A stretch of DNA of 64,000 nucleotides. Source: Shinella kummerowiae. Its GTDB lineage: Bacteria > Pseudomonadota > Alphaproteobacteria > Rhizobiales > Rhizobiaceae. The notes beneath the pieces were generated by a model, which ran no database searches, was not told where the DNA came from, and worked only from the letters and a program-made list of their open reading frames with translations. Both the position numbers and the translations under genes were made by a program. Below are positions 41,962 to 50,472 of the stretch, one piece after another (within the stretch, counting starts at the first letter, position 1; every line of letters begins with the position of its first letter). The DNA lies in assembly GCF_009827055.1 (NCBI RefSeq), contig NZ_WUMK01000007.1:62001-126000 (forward strand), given 5' to 3'.

Positions 41962-43362
41962 CTACTTTACTCTGCGGGCGATCTCGGTGATCACCGAAAA
42001 GGCGGTGTCGGCGTCGTCGCGGGTCATCTCGAACTGGCCGGCCTGGAAGCGGATGGCGATTTTGCCGTCGACGCGCGTCTGCGTCAGGTAGATGCGGCCG
42101 TCATCGTTGATGGCGTTGACCAATGCGATGTTGTGCTCGTCCCCGCCACCCTTGTGCCGGAACGAGAAGAGCGAGAGCACCGGTTCGCTGACGATCTCGA
42201 AATCCGGCTCGGCGGCCAGCCGCTTCGCCAGTTCCTCCGACCACGTCACATGGTTGCGGATCATTGTGCGCAGGCCTTCGAGCCCGTGGTAGCGCAGCAG
42301 GAACCACAGTTTCAGCGCGCGGAAACGGCGGCCGAGCGGCACCGACCATTCGGAATAGTTGATGATGCCATCATGGCCATGGGTCTTCAGATATTCCGGC
42401 TGGATGGCCAGTGTGCGCACCTGGTCGGCGGGGCTGCGGATGAACTGCACCGAGCAATCGAAATTGGCACCGAGCCATTTATGCGGGTTGAACACGATGG
42501 AATCCGCCGCCTCGACACCATCCCAGAGCGTCCGGAACTCCGGACAGATCATGGCGGAGCCCGCCCAGGCGGCATCGACATGCAGGTACAGGCCATGGGT
42601 CTTCACGACCGCCGCGATGTCGCGGATCGGGTCGCAGGCGCCGATCGACGTGCCGCCTGTGCAGGCGATGACGCCGGCCGGGATGTGGCCGCTGGCAAGG
42701 TCGGCCTTGATCGCGGCGTCGAGTGCCACCGGATCCATCCCGTTCAACGGTCCTTTGGTCGGGATGCGCACGAGGTTCGCCTCGCCGATGCCTGATATCC
42801 AGATCGCCCTGTCGATGGACGTATGCACCTGTTTCGAGGCATAGACGCGCACGGCCTTGTGTGCGGAAAGCCCCTCGCTGTTGCCCTTCCAGTCGAGCGC
42901 CTTTTCGCGCATCACCAGCACGGCGGCGAGCGTCGCGGTCGAAGCGGAATCCTGGATGACGCCGGAAAATGCATCCGGCAGGCCGAGCGCTTGACGCAGC
43001 CAGTCGACCACGCGGGTTTCCAGTTCCGTTCCGGCCGGTGAGGTCTGCCAGAGCATGCATTGGGCCGCGACGGAGGTCGCGAGATAGTCCGCGATCACCG
43101 AGACCGGCGCGGCATTGGCCGGGAAATAGGCGAAGAAGCGCGGATGCTGCCAATGAGTGAGGCCATCGGGAATGATGCGCTCGAAATCGGCGAAGATCGT
43201 CTCCATCGTTTCGCCGGCTTCCGGAGCCGCATCGGCGATCTGCTTGATGATGTCGCCCGGCTTGGTTTGCGCGCGCACCGGCCGTTCGCGCAGGCCAGCG
43301 CGATAGTCGGCGCCCCAATCGGCAACCGTACGCGACCATTGGCGGAATTCTTCGCTGTCCAT
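41962..43362 (-). CDS. PLP-dependent aromatic-L-amino-acid decarboxylase
   Basis: A 466-residue group II PLP decarboxylase of the DOPA/tyrosine/tryptophan decarboxylase family. Landmarks are THWQHPRFFAYFPANAAPVSVIADYLA (substrate site with His), GVIQDSASTATLAAVLVMREKA, VHTSIDRA, LHVDAAWAGSAMICPEFR (PLP-binding Asp) and the lysine motif FNPHKWLGANFDCS. The usual length is about 470-480. It converts tyrosine, DOPA or a relative to the arylamine. It lies inside the homoprotocatechuate operon between hpaD (62-bp gap) and hpaG (9-bp gap), which is unusual and suggests an amine-forming entry to the pathway. Confidence 0.92.
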   Translation of the reverse strand: MDSEEFRQWSRTVADWGADYRAGLRERPVRAQTKPGDIIKQIADAAPEAGETMETIFADFERIIPDGLTHWQHPRFFAYFPANAAPVSVIADYLATSVAAQCMLWQTSPAGTELETRVVDWLRQALGLPDAFSGVIQDSASTATLAAVLVMREKALDWKGNSEGLSAHKAVRVYASKQVHTSIDRAIWISGIGEANLVRIPTKGPLNGMDPVALDAAIKADLASGHIPAGVIACTGGTSIGACDPIRDIAAVVKTHGLYLHVDAAWAGSAMICPEFRTLWDGVEAADSIVFNPHKWLGANFDCSVQFIRSPADQVRTLAIQPEYLKTHGHDGIINYSEWSVPLGRRFRALKLWFLLRYHGLEGLRTMIRNHVTWSEELAKRLAAEPDFEIVSEPVLSLFSFRHKGGGDEHNIALVNAINDDGRIYLTQTRVDGKIAIRFQAGQFEMTRDDADTAFSVITEIARRVK

Positions 43363-43424
43363 GTCTCACTCCCTTGACGGCGTTGCACTCTTCTCGGCGC
43401 TCGGGCGCCCGATTGCAATGCCCG

Positions 43425-44405
43425 TCAGGGGGCGATGATCGGCTGCGCCTTGAGTTGCGATTCCGAGACCTCGGTGCCGGCAAACAGGCTGCCGTGCTCG
43501 AACCAGGATTTCGGCGCCGGAGACCCCCACAGTGTCTGGCGCTGCGGATCCTTCAGGTCCCATTTGATCGGTTCGAGGTCCGGGTCCACCGTCTGGTAGT
43601 CCGAGCAGTAGATCTCGATACGGTGGCCGTCCGGATCGAGAATGTAGAGGAAGAAGGCGTTGGAAATGCCGTGGCGGCCGGGGCCGCGCTCGATATTGGC
43701 GACCCAGCCGGTCGTCGCCATCAGGTCGAGCAGGTCGATGATGTTGAGCGGCGTCGGCACCCAGAAGGCGGTGTGGTGCAGGCGCGGGCCGCGACCGTTG
43801 GTAAAGGCGATGTCGTGCACGCCGCCCTTGCGATGTGTCCAGGCCGCCCAGAGCCGGCCCGTTTCTTCATCCTCGGTATATTCCGTCACGCGGAAACCGA
43901 TCTCGTTGTAGAAGGCGACGCTGTCGTCAACATTCGGCGAGAAGCAGTTGAAATGATCAATGCGTAGCGGTTTGACGCCGCGATAGAGCGCATATTTCTG
44001 GTGGATCGGCGGCAGGCGGTCCATTTTCGTGTAGAATTCCAGCGGAATGCCGTGCGGATCGCGTGTGCGGAAAGTGCGGCCCTGGTAGGGGCGCTCCATC
44101 CATTCCACCGGCAGGCCCTTGCCCTTGAAGAAATGCACCGCCTTGTCGAGGTCTTCGTCGTCGAACACCTTGAAGCCGAGGTCGCGGGCTTCTGCCTTCT
44201 CCGATTTCTTCAGCACGATGCAATGATGGCCGCGTTCTTCCATGGCGCGCAGGTAGATCGTGTCCGCCGTCTCGTCCGTCACCTGCAGGCCGAGCGTATC
44301 TACGTAGAAGGCGCGGGATTTTGCGAGGTCGGTGACGCCGAACTCGACGTGGCTGAGCCGGATGATGTTGAAGGGCGGGTAGAGATTAGGCTGGGGTACG
44401 GGCAT
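43425..44405 (-). CDS. hpaD: 3,4-dihydroxyphenylacetate 2,3-dioxygenase
   Basis: A 326-residue type I extradiol dioxygenase made of two VOC modules. It opens the ring of homoprotocatechuate to 5-carboxymethyl-2-hydroxymuconate semialdehyde. The metal triad is visible as His in LRIDHFNCFSPNVDD, His in LHHTAFWVPTP and Glu in HRIEIYCSDY. Length and motifs match the Mn/Fe HpcB/HPCD enzymes of Gram-positive and rhizobial type rather than the class III enzyme of E. coli. It follows hpaE by 60 bp in the operon. Confidence 0.93.
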   Translation of the reverse strand: MPVPQPNLYPPFNIIRLSHVEFGVTDLAKSRAFYVDTLGLQVTDETADTIYLRAMEERGHHCIVLKKSEKAEARDLGFKVFDDEDLDKAVHFFKGKGLPVEWMERPYQGRTFRTRDPHGIPLEFYTKMDRLPPIHQKYALYRGVKPLRIDHFNCFSPNVDDSVAFYNEIGFRVTEYTEDEETGRLWAAWTHRKGGVHDIAFTNGRGPRLHHTAFWVPTPLNIIDLLDLMATTGWVANIERGPGRHGISNAFFLYILDPDGHRIEIYCSDYQTVDPDLEPIKWDLKDPQRQTLWGSPAPKSWFEHGSLFAGTEVSESQLKAQPIIAP

Positions 44406-44465
44406 GGGGTCCTCCTCAAGCCCGCCTCGGCAAACGAGGACGGGCGCAGTCTTGTCTTTGGGCGA

Positions 44466-45983
44466 TCAGCCGCCGAGTTTCGGGATGGCGTGGGCGCTTG
44501 TGGCGAAGGCGACGTTCTTCGTCTCCATATAGAAGTCGAAGGACCAGTCGCCGCCGTCGCGGCCGATGCCGGAATTCTTGACCCCACCGAAGGGCGTCGG
44601 CAGGTGGCGCACATTCTCCGAATTCACCCAGATCATGCCGGCCTCGAGATGATCGGTGAAGCGGAAGGCACGCGTGACGTCCGCCGTCCAGAGATAGCCG
44701 GTGAGGCCATACTGGACGTCGTTGGCGAGCGCCAAAGCGTCCGCCTCGTCCTTGAAGGGAATGGCGGTCAGCACCGGGCCGAAGATTTCCTCCTGCGCAA
44801 TGCGCATGGCGTTGTTTGCGCCGGTGAAGAGCGTCGGCGAGACGTAGCATCCGCCGCCAGGTCCCTCGAATTTTTCACCACCGGCGGCGACCGTAGCACC
44901 TTCCTCCCGGCCGATCGCGATATAGCCCAGAACCTTTTTCTCGTGCACCGGATGGATGAGCGGGCCGACGACGGTTTCGGGATCGAGCGGGTGACCGACC
45001 GTGATGCGCTTGGCCTTTTCCGCGACCAGCGCGGTGAACGTCTCGTAGATGCTCTCTTCCACCAGCAGGCGGGAGGAGGAGGTGCAGCGCTCGCCGTTCA
45101 GCGAATAGATCATGAAGACGGCGGCATCGGCCGCGCGTTCCAGGTCAGCATCGGCGAAGACGATGACGGGGTTCTTGCCGCCGAGTTCGAAATGCACGCG
45201 CTTCAGCGTGTCGGCACCCTGTTTCATGATCATCGAACCGGTACGGCTTTCGCCGACGAAGCCGATCGCCTTGATCAACGGATGTTCGGTCAGCGCCTTG
45301 CCGGCGTCCTCGCCAAAACCGTTGACAAGGTTCCACACGCCCTTCGGCAGGCCGGCCTCTTCTGCGATCTCGACGAGCAGGCGCGCGGTCAGCGGCGAAA
45401 ACTCGGCCGGCTTGTGTACGATGGTGCAGCCCGCCGCGAGCGCCGGTGCGATCTTCCAGGTGGAGAGCATGAAGGGCGTGTTCCACGGGGTGATGATGCC
45501 GACCGGACCGATCGGCACGCGGGTCGTCATGTTGACCTGCCCCTCGGTGCGCAGCGTCTTACCGTCACGCGCTTCCGGCGCGCGATCGGCGAAGAAGCGA
45601 AAATTCTCCGCCCCGCGCAGCGCGGCCTTGGCCATGAAGCGCAGCGACTGGCCGGTATCCATGCACTCGACGAAGGCGATCTCTTCGGCACGCGCAACGA
45701 TGGCATCGGCGATCTTGTGCAGCAGTTTTTTCCGCGCATCGCCCGGCATCGCCACCCAGTCGGCGAAGGCGGCCTTGGCGGCCCTGGCGGCGCGGTCGAT
45801 ATCGGCGGCCTTGCCCTGTGCCACTTTGGCAAGCGGCTTCAGGTCGACGGGAGAAATGGTCTCGAAGGTTGCGCCATCCGCAGCCGGCACGTCCTCGCCG
45901 GCAATGCGGTTCAGCACGCCGTTTTGCTTGAAGCGGGCGAGATAGGCCTCCGCCTTCGCGATGTTTTCCTGAAGTTTCGTCAT
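44466..45983 (-). CDS. hpaE: 5-carboxymethyl-2-hydroxymuconate semialdehyde dehydrogenase
   Basis: A 505-residue aldehyde dehydrogenase of the HpaE group. Elements are ITPWNTPFMLSTWKIAPALAAGCTIVHKPAE, Glu in FELGGKNPVIVFAD, nucleophile Cys in NGERCTSSSRLLVE and the C-terminal GGVKNSGIGRDGG. It oxidises the HpaD ring-cleavage product with NAD. The ATG at 45983 is preferred to an in-frame extension because the family begins near it and the upstream codons overlap hpaF. hpaF lies 10 nt upstream and hpaD follows. Confidence 0.94.
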   Translation of the reverse strand: MTKLQENIAKAEAYLARFKQNGVLNRIAGEDVPAADGATFETISPVDLKPLAKVAQGKAADIDRAARAAKAAFADWVAMPGDARKKLLHKIADAIVARAEEIAFVECMDTGQSLRFMAKAALRGAENFRFFADRAPEARDGKTLRTEGQVNMTTRVPIGPVGIITPWNTPFMLSTWKIAPALAAGCTIVHKPAEFSPLTARLLVEIAEEAGLPKGVWNLVNGFGEDAGKALTEHPLIKAIGFVGESRTGSMIMKQGADTLKRVHFELGGKNPVIVFADADLERAADAAVFMIYSLNGERCTSSSRLLVEESIYETFTALVAEKAKRITVGHPLDPETVVGPLIHPVHEKKVLGYIAIGREEGATVAAGGEKFEGPGGGCYVSPTLFTGANNAMRIAQEEIFGPVLTAIPFKDEADALALANDVQYGLTGYLWTADVTRAFRFTDHLEAGMIWVNSENVRHLPTPFGGVKNSGIGRDGGDWSFDFYMETKNVAFATSAHAIPKLGG

Positions 45984-45993
45984 GGGAGTCCCG

Positions 45994-46380
45994 TTACTTG
46001 CCGCGCAGGCGCGGATGAATGGCATTCTTCTTCCAGCTCAGTTCCGCGTCGATCTCGCGGATTTCCAGCGAAAGCGCGAAGTGCGGCGTCTCGAAGAGGG
46101 GGGCGAGCAGCCGGCTCGCCGTGGCGAAGAGCGCCTCGCCGGTGCGTTTCTTCTCTTCCGCGCTACGGCCCTTGCCGATCCGGAAGTTGAGGTCGACAAA
46201 GGCGTTTTGCGGCAGCCGGTCGGCAATCGCGTAGTGATCGGCGCGAAGCGCCCGCACACGCAGTGCGCCGATCTCGAAAAGGCCGGTTTCGAGCACCGTT
46301 TCCAGCAGTGCCGCGCAGAGCGCGTCGAGATCGGTGCGGCCTTCGAGATTGGCCGAATATTCGACGATCAGGTGCGGCAT
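45994..46380 (-). CDS. hpaF: 5-carboxymethyl-2-hydroxymuconate delta-isomerase
   Basis: A 128-residue CHMI isomerase of the tautomerase superfamily. It starts MPHLIVEYSANLEG with Pro at position 2 as the catalytic base. LRADHYAIADRLPQNAFVDLNFRIGKGRSAEEKKRTGEALF follows. It interconverts the dienol and ketone products after HpaE. It is the first gene of the meta-cleavage operon. GGGAGG is 5-6 nt upstream of the ATG, and a perfect dyad at 46403-46420 lies in its promoter. Confidence 0.93.
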   Translation of the reverse strand: MPHLIVEYSANLEGRTDLDALCAALLETVLETGLFEIGALRVRALRADHYAIADRLPQNAFVDLNFRIGKGRSAEEKKRTGEALFATASRLLAPLFETPHFALSLEIREIDAELSWKKNAIHPRLRGK

Positions 46381-46402
46381 CGTTCCTCCCGGTGCGGCTT
46401 TT

Positions 46403-46420
46403 TATTTAACGTGTTAAATA
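46403..46420 (-). promoter_or_regulatory. Probable HpaR operator at the hpaFED operon promoter
   Basis: A perfect dyad TATTTAAC-GT-GTTAAATA sits 22 bp upstream of the hpaF start. A minus-strand TTGACA (46436-46431) lies 10 bp before it, so the dyad would cover the -10 region. A MarR-family HpaR protein is encoded in the window. The pairing is inferred. Confidence 0.6.
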
Positions 46421-46453
46421 TATTTCCGTTTGTCAAGAGGCTTCTGTCGCGTG

Positions 46454-46966
46454 TCAGCCGCCAAAGCTCCCTGTCTGCGTCGGCACATGCACGTAGTTGC
46501 GATCGAAATAGAGGAGCGCATGCCCGTCGCGCCGGCATCGGATGTCCACCACCTCGCCGATGAAGATGTTGTGGGTGCCGACGAGCCGGGCGTCCGTCAG
46601 CCGGCAATCGAAGGAGACGATGGCGTCCGCCAGCGCCTGATTGCCCGAGGGCAGGTCCGTCCAGTCGGCATCGGCATAACGCGCCGCCATGTCCGTCTGT
46701 TGCCCCGCGAAGGAGGCGGCGAGCGCCTTGTGCTCTTGCGTCAGCACATTGACGCAGAAGCGCTGGTTTTCGATGAACAGCTGCGTCTGCGCCGACCGGC
46801 TGTTCATGCAGACGAGCAGCGTCGGCGGTTCGTCCGTCACCGAGCACATGGCCGTGGCAGTGAAGCCGCCACGGCCGGCTTCTCCCTTGGTGGTGATCAC
46901 ATTGACGGGCGCGCAGACCCGCGCCATCGCGTTGCGAAATTCGGTTTTCGAGACATGGATCTCCAT
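46454..46966 (-). CDS. hpaC: 4-hydroxyphenylacetate 3-monooxygenase, flavin reductase component
   Basis: A 170-residue short-chain flavin reductase (HpaC family) that supplies FADH2 to HpaB. Typical stretches are FRNAMARVCAPVNVITTKGEAGRGGFTATAMCSVTDEPPTLLVCMN, RFCVNVL and ARLVGTHNIFIGEVVDI. The ATG at 46966 is used because GAGGG lies 7 nt before it. It is 10 nt after hpaB on the same strand. Confidence 0.92.
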   Translation of the reverse strand: MEIHVSKTEFRNAMARVCAPVNVITTKGEAGRGGFTATAMCSVTDEPPTLLVCMNSRSAQTQLFIENQRFCVNVLTQEHKALAASFAGQQTDMAARYADADWTDLPSGNQALADAIVSFDCRLTDARLVGTHNIFIGEVVDIRCRRDGHALLYFDRNYVHVPTQTGSFGG

Positions 46967-46976
46967 GGCGCGGCCC

Positions 46977-48536
46977 TCATTCGGCCGCATCGCGGACAGC
47001 GTCGCTGCCTTGCGGCGGCAGCCAGGTGTCGCCGGTCCAGCCACTCTCGTCGTAATCGGCCATGCACTGGTCGACGAGGGCTTCCATCTCCTTCAGCCGA
47101 CCACCCCGCTCGGCGCCCTTCAGCACCTGCAGCCGCACCTCCTCCGGCGCACCGGCATAATTCAGCTCGTAAAGCGCATGGCGCCCGCCGAATTCCGTGC
47201 CGGTCGCATCCCACAAGAGCTTCATGATCTTGATGCGCTCGATATGGCCCATATCGTTCGAACCGCGCACATATTGCGCGAGATAACGGTCGATCTCCGG
47301 ATTGGAAAAATCCCTGGCCGAGGAGGGCAGGTAGATGAGGCCGGAGGCGACCGTGCGGCGCACGATGTCGATGACCTTCGGATAGGCCTCCGACATGAAG
47401 GTGCGATAGCAAAGTGCGGCTTCGAGGTTCGGCAGCACTGCCCCGTTCGCCCAGGGGATGGGATTGTAGGCCATGGCGTTGGAGAAGGACCAGAACTGGT
47501 GGCGGATGGCGATCACCTCGCCGAGCATCGCCTGGTTGCCGCGGAAGGCATCGCCGCCGGTGGCGCGCAGGGCCTTGGCGAGCAGGCCGGCCAGAAAATC
47601 CATCTTCACCGCAAGCCGCGTGCAGCCCTGGAAACAATAGCCGTGCATGAAGCCGGAGGCCGGATGGAAGGAGAGGATTTTGGCCGCGTCGCGCAGCACC
47701 AGCACGTCTTCCCAGGGAATGAAGACGTTGTCGAGCACGAGGATCGCGTCGTTCTCGTCGAAGCGCGAAGAAAGCGGATAGTCGAAGGGGTGCGCCGCGG
47801 TGCTGGCGGTCTGCTCATAGGAGGTGCGGCAGAACATCTTCACGCCCGGCGCATTCATCGGCAGGATGAACATGACCGACAGCGACGGGTCCTCGGTGAC
47901 GGTCGCCGAGCTCTGGGCGAGGAAGTTGTAGTGCGTCAGTGCCGAGGAGGTTGCGACGACCTTGGCGCCGGAGACGTAGATCCCGGCATCCGTTTCCTTG
48001 GTGATATGCACGAAAACGTCCTTCACCGCATCGGCCGGCTTGTGGCGGTCGATCGGCGGGTTGACGATGGCGTGGTTCATGAAGAGCACGCTTTCCTGCG
48101 CGCGTTTGTGCCAGGAAAGCGCATTGTCCTTGAATGGCCCGTACCAGTCGGCGTTCGCCCCGAGCGTGTTCATCAGCGCGGCCTTGTAATCCGCCGTGCG
48201 GCCCATCCAGCCATAGGACATGCGCGCCCAGTCGGCGATGGCGCCTTGCTGCGCGACGAGATCGGTGGAGGAATGGGCCACGCGGAAATATTTGTGCGTG
48301 TAGCCGCCGGAGCCGGTGTCGGTCGGTGACGTCAGCCGTTCCTGACGCTTCGGATCGTGCAGCGCGTCGTACATGCGGGCGATGGAGCGCGCCGAATTGC
48401 GCATCGAGGGATGGCTGGTGACGTCGGTGATGCGCTCGCCGTTGATATAGACCTCGCGCCCGTCTCGGAGGCTGGCGAGATATTCGGCGCCGGTGAACGG
48501 CCGGGTCTTGTCGCTACGATGGTCTTCCGCACGCAT
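46977..48536 (-). CDS. hpaB: 4-hydroxyphenylacetate 3-monooxygenase, oxygenase component
   Basis: A 519-residue FADH2-dependent hydroxylase that turns 4-hydroxyphenylacetate into 3,4-dihydroxyphenylacetate. It starts PFTGAEYLASLRDGREVYINGERITDVTSHP, the standard HpaB N-terminus. HKYFRVAHSSTDLVAQQGAIADWARMSYGWMGRTADYKA and VFIPWEDVLVLRD follow. The ATG at 48536 follows GAGGAGG. An in-frame ATG five codons upstream is less well placed. It is co-transcribed with hpaC and diverges from the AraC-type hpaA. Confidence 0.95.
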   Translation of the reverse strand: MRAEDHRSDKTRPFTGAEYLASLRDGREVYINGERITDVTSHPSMRNSARSIARMYDALHDPKRQERLTSPTDTGSGGYTHKYFRVAHSSTDLVAQQGAIADWARMSYGWMGRTADYKAALMNTLGANADWYGPFKDNALSWHKRAQESVLFMNHAIVNPPIDRHKPADAVKDVFVHITKETDAGIYVSGAKVVATSSALTHYNFLAQSSATVTEDPSLSVMFILPMNAPGVKMFCRTSYEQTASTAAHPFDYPLSSRFDENDAILVLDNVFIPWEDVLVLRDAAKILSFHPASGFMHGYCFQGCTRLAVKMDFLAGLLAKALRATGGDAFRGNQAMLGEVIAIRHQFWSFSNAMAYNPIPWANGAVLPNLEAALCYRTFMSEAYPKVIDIVRRTVASGLIYLPSSARDFSNPEIDRYLAQYVRGSNDMGHIERIKIMKLLWDATGTEFGGRHALYELNYAGAPEEVRLQVLKGAERGGRLKEMEALVDQCMADYDESGWTGDTWLPPQGSDAVRDAAE

Positions 48537-48628
48537 GGTGATCCTCCTCAAAATCCTGACGAACGCTAAGTCGGGGAGGCGGGCGTGGCCATGGACAAAC
48601 CGGGCAATTCGCTGGTACTTTTTCCGGT

Positions 48629-49510
48629 ATGACGGATCGCAGCGACGTCCCCACTTTCTTCGTCTATGGCGAGCCGAGCCGCGTACTCGATGTCGGCTTC
48701 CTGCATGTCGAAACCGTCATGGAGCGCAAGAGCTTGCATTTCGGCCGCGTCGCGCCGCACAAGCACCCTCTGATGGGGCAGATCACCTATTGGTTCACGG
48801 GAGAAGGGCGCTACCAGATCGAGGATCGCACTTGGAATTTTTCCGCTCCGGCGATCAGCTTCGTACCGAGCAATGTGGTGCATGGATTCGCGGTCGGCGA
48901 ACAGTCGGATGCCATCGTCGTTTCGATTTCGGACGACCTGCTGCGGGCCATGGCGGCGCAGGTCGATCTGACGCTTGATACACCGGTGCTCATTACCGGC
49001 GAAGCGGATGCGCCGGTTTGGCGCCGGATCGCTGTGCTGCTCGACATGGTGATGGAGGAATATCGCGGCGGTGCGACAGCGAGCGAGCGCATGCTGGCAA
49101 GCCTCGTCGGCGCCGTGCTTTCGCTGATGGCCCGGCTCGGCGGCAATGTCGGCTTCGAGGCGGCGTCGCCCGTGGTGGCGCTGGGGCTGGAGTTGCGGCG
49201 CGCCATCGACCGTCACTACCGGGAAGATTGGCCGGTCGGGCACTATGTCGAGCGGCTTGTGACGACGCCGCATCTGCTCGACAAGGCGGCGCGTGCCGTC
49301 TTCGGCCAGACGGTGAAGGAGATGGTGCTGGAGCGGCGGCTGCTGGAGGCCAAGCGGCTGCTTCGCTTCACCATCCGCCCGATAGAGGATATCGGCCGGG
49401 AGATCGGCTTCGAGGACCCGGCCTATTTTTCCCGTTTCTTCCGCAAGCGCATGGGGCTTTCGCCAACCGACTGGCGCCGGCAGAATTCGGAAGCCACCGG
49501 CGACGGCTGA
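48629..49510 (+). CDS. hpaA: AraC-family activator of 4-hydroxyphenylacetate catabolism
   Basis: A 293-residue AraC/XylS regulator. An N-terminal cupin sensor (ERKSLHFGRVAPHKHPLMGQITYWFTGEGRYQIEDRTW) precedes the double HTH (VERLVTTPHLLDKAARAVFGQTVKEMVLERRLLEAKRLLRFTIRPIEDIGREIGFEDPAYFSRFFRKRMGLSPTDWR), which is the HpaA pattern. It diverges from hpaB by 92 bp and is likely its substrate-responsive activator. Its stop codon abuts that of the DUF2218 gene. Confidence 0.9.
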   Translation: MTDRSDVPTFFVYGEPSRVLDVGFLHVETVMERKSLHFGRVAPHKHPLMGQITYWFTGEGRYQIEDRTWNFSAPAISFVPSNVVHGFAVGEQSDAIVVSISDDLLRAMAAQVDLTLDTPVLITGEADAPVWRRIAVLLDMVMEEYRGGATASERMLASLVGAVLSLMARLGGNVGFEAASPVVALGLELRRAIDRHYREDWPVGHYVERLVTTPHLLDKAARAVFGQTVKEMVLERRLLEAKRLLRFTIRPIEDIGREIGFEDPAYFSRFFRKRMGLSPTDWRRQNSEATGDG

Positions 49511-49798
49511 TCAGGCGTCCTGCCAGTCGACGGCGAGTTCCTCGCGGAAGGCGAAGCGGACGAGGTGGCGGATGACCACGTCCTTCAACTGCTCCATCTC
49601 CTCCACGCCAGGCGCGGTTAGGTCGATGTGCAGTGCGCTGCCGTCCGCCTTCAAGCGGCAATCGCCGACCGAGAAGGAGATCTCTCCGGCCTGTTCGTCG
49701 AAGGTTACCGGCCGCTTGTGGGCAAAGTGCTTGCAGAGCTGCTGCAGGTAGCGGCTGGCATGCTCGGTGAGGATGGCGGTCTTGCTGGCAGTGGTCAT
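49511..49798 (-). CDS. DUF2218 domain protein
   Basis: A 95-residue protein matching DUF2218, with the family pattern HASRYLQQLCKHFAHKRPVTFDEQAGEISFSVGDCRLKADGSALHIDL. Such proteins are often encoded with PadR regulators and siderophore-interacting ferric reductases. The start overlaps the stop of the PadR gene by one base, so the two are coupled. The role is unproven, and iron handling is a reasonable guess. No ferric reductase gene lies in this window. Confidence 0.85.
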   Translation of the reverse strand: MTTASKTAILTEHASRYLQQLCKHFAHKRPVTFDEQAGEISFSVGDCRLKADGSALHIDLTAPGVEEMEQLKDVVIRHLVRFAFREELAVDWQDA

Positions 49799-50367
49799 CA
49801 GCTCTTCTCCACGGTCTTGGCGGCAAGATCGAGCGCGGCGGCAATGGCTTCCGCTGCCTCTTCGCTCAGGTCTCCGCCGCGCAGGCGCAGCCGCATGGCG
49901 AGTTTCAGGTTTTCCATGGCGCGCACGACTGGGGCCGGTACGCCTTCGCGCCCGCCGGGTCCCTTGCCGGCACGGGCCATGAGGTCGTCGATCGCGGCCC
50001 TGTTGGCGGCGAGGAAGGCCTTGCCTTCGGGCGTGATGCTGTAGCGCTTGCGCCCGCCTTCTGCCGGTTCGATTGCGGCATAGCCCATGTCGTCGAGCCA
50101 GGAGAGCGTCGGGTAGATGACGCCGGGGCTCGGGCTGTAGCTGCCGCCAAAACGATCTTCGACGGTCTTGATCAGCTCATAGCCGTGGCTCGGCGCATCG
50201 GCGATGATGGCGAGCAGCAGCAGGCGCAGTTCACCATAGTCGAACAGGCGTCCGCCGTGACGGCCGCCCCGGCCAGGGCCGTGGTGCCGGCCGCGGTGGT
50301 GGGAACCCGAACGGTCGTCGGGCGGTGAAAAGTGGCGGTAAGGGCCGCATCCCATTCTGTGTCTCAT
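49798..50367 (-). CDS. PadR-family regulator, YqjI-like with His-rich N-terminus
   Basis: A 189-residue PadR regulator. The first ~40 residues are rich in His, Gly and Arg (SGSHHRGRHHGPGRGGRHGGR). They are followed by the PadR winged helix FDYGELRLLLLAIIADAPSHGYELIKTVEDRFGGSYSPSPGVIYPTLSWLDDMGY and a C-terminal dimer helix. This layout matches E. coli YqjI, a nickel-sensing repressor of a ferric reductase. The His-rich arm suggests metal sensing here too. A perfect 20-bp inverted repeat lies directly upstream. Coupled downstream to DUF2218 and divergent from a TrmO-like gene. Confidence 0.87.
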   Translation of the reverse strand: MRHRMGCGPYRHFSPPDDRSGSHHRGRHHGPGRGGRHGGRLFDYGELRLLLLAIIADAPSHGYELIKTVEDRFGGSYSPSPGVIYPTLSWLDDMGYAAIEPAEGGRKRYSITPEGKAFLAANRAAIDDLMARAGKGPGGREGVPAPVVRAMENLKLAMRLRLRGGDLSEEAAEAIAAALDLAAKTVEKS

Positions 50368-50373
50368 GGTTCC

Positions 50374-50422
50374 GATATAAATCTCGATATATCGAAAATC
50401 AAGATATATCGAGATTTATATC
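50374..50422. promoter_or_regulatory. Perfect 20-bp inverted repeat, probable PadR operator
   Basis: Arms 50374-50393 and 50403-50422 are exact reverse complements of 20 bp with a 9-bp spacer. They are AT-rich in an otherwise GC-rich genome. Each arm also contains the inner palindrome GATATATC. It lies 6 bp from the PadR start and about 50 bp from the TrmO-like start, so it can control both. Confidence 0.75.
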
Positions 50423-50472
50423 TTTAAAAAGTTTTTGCGGGCCGCTATCGTCGTATTTTGAAGGATATAGCG

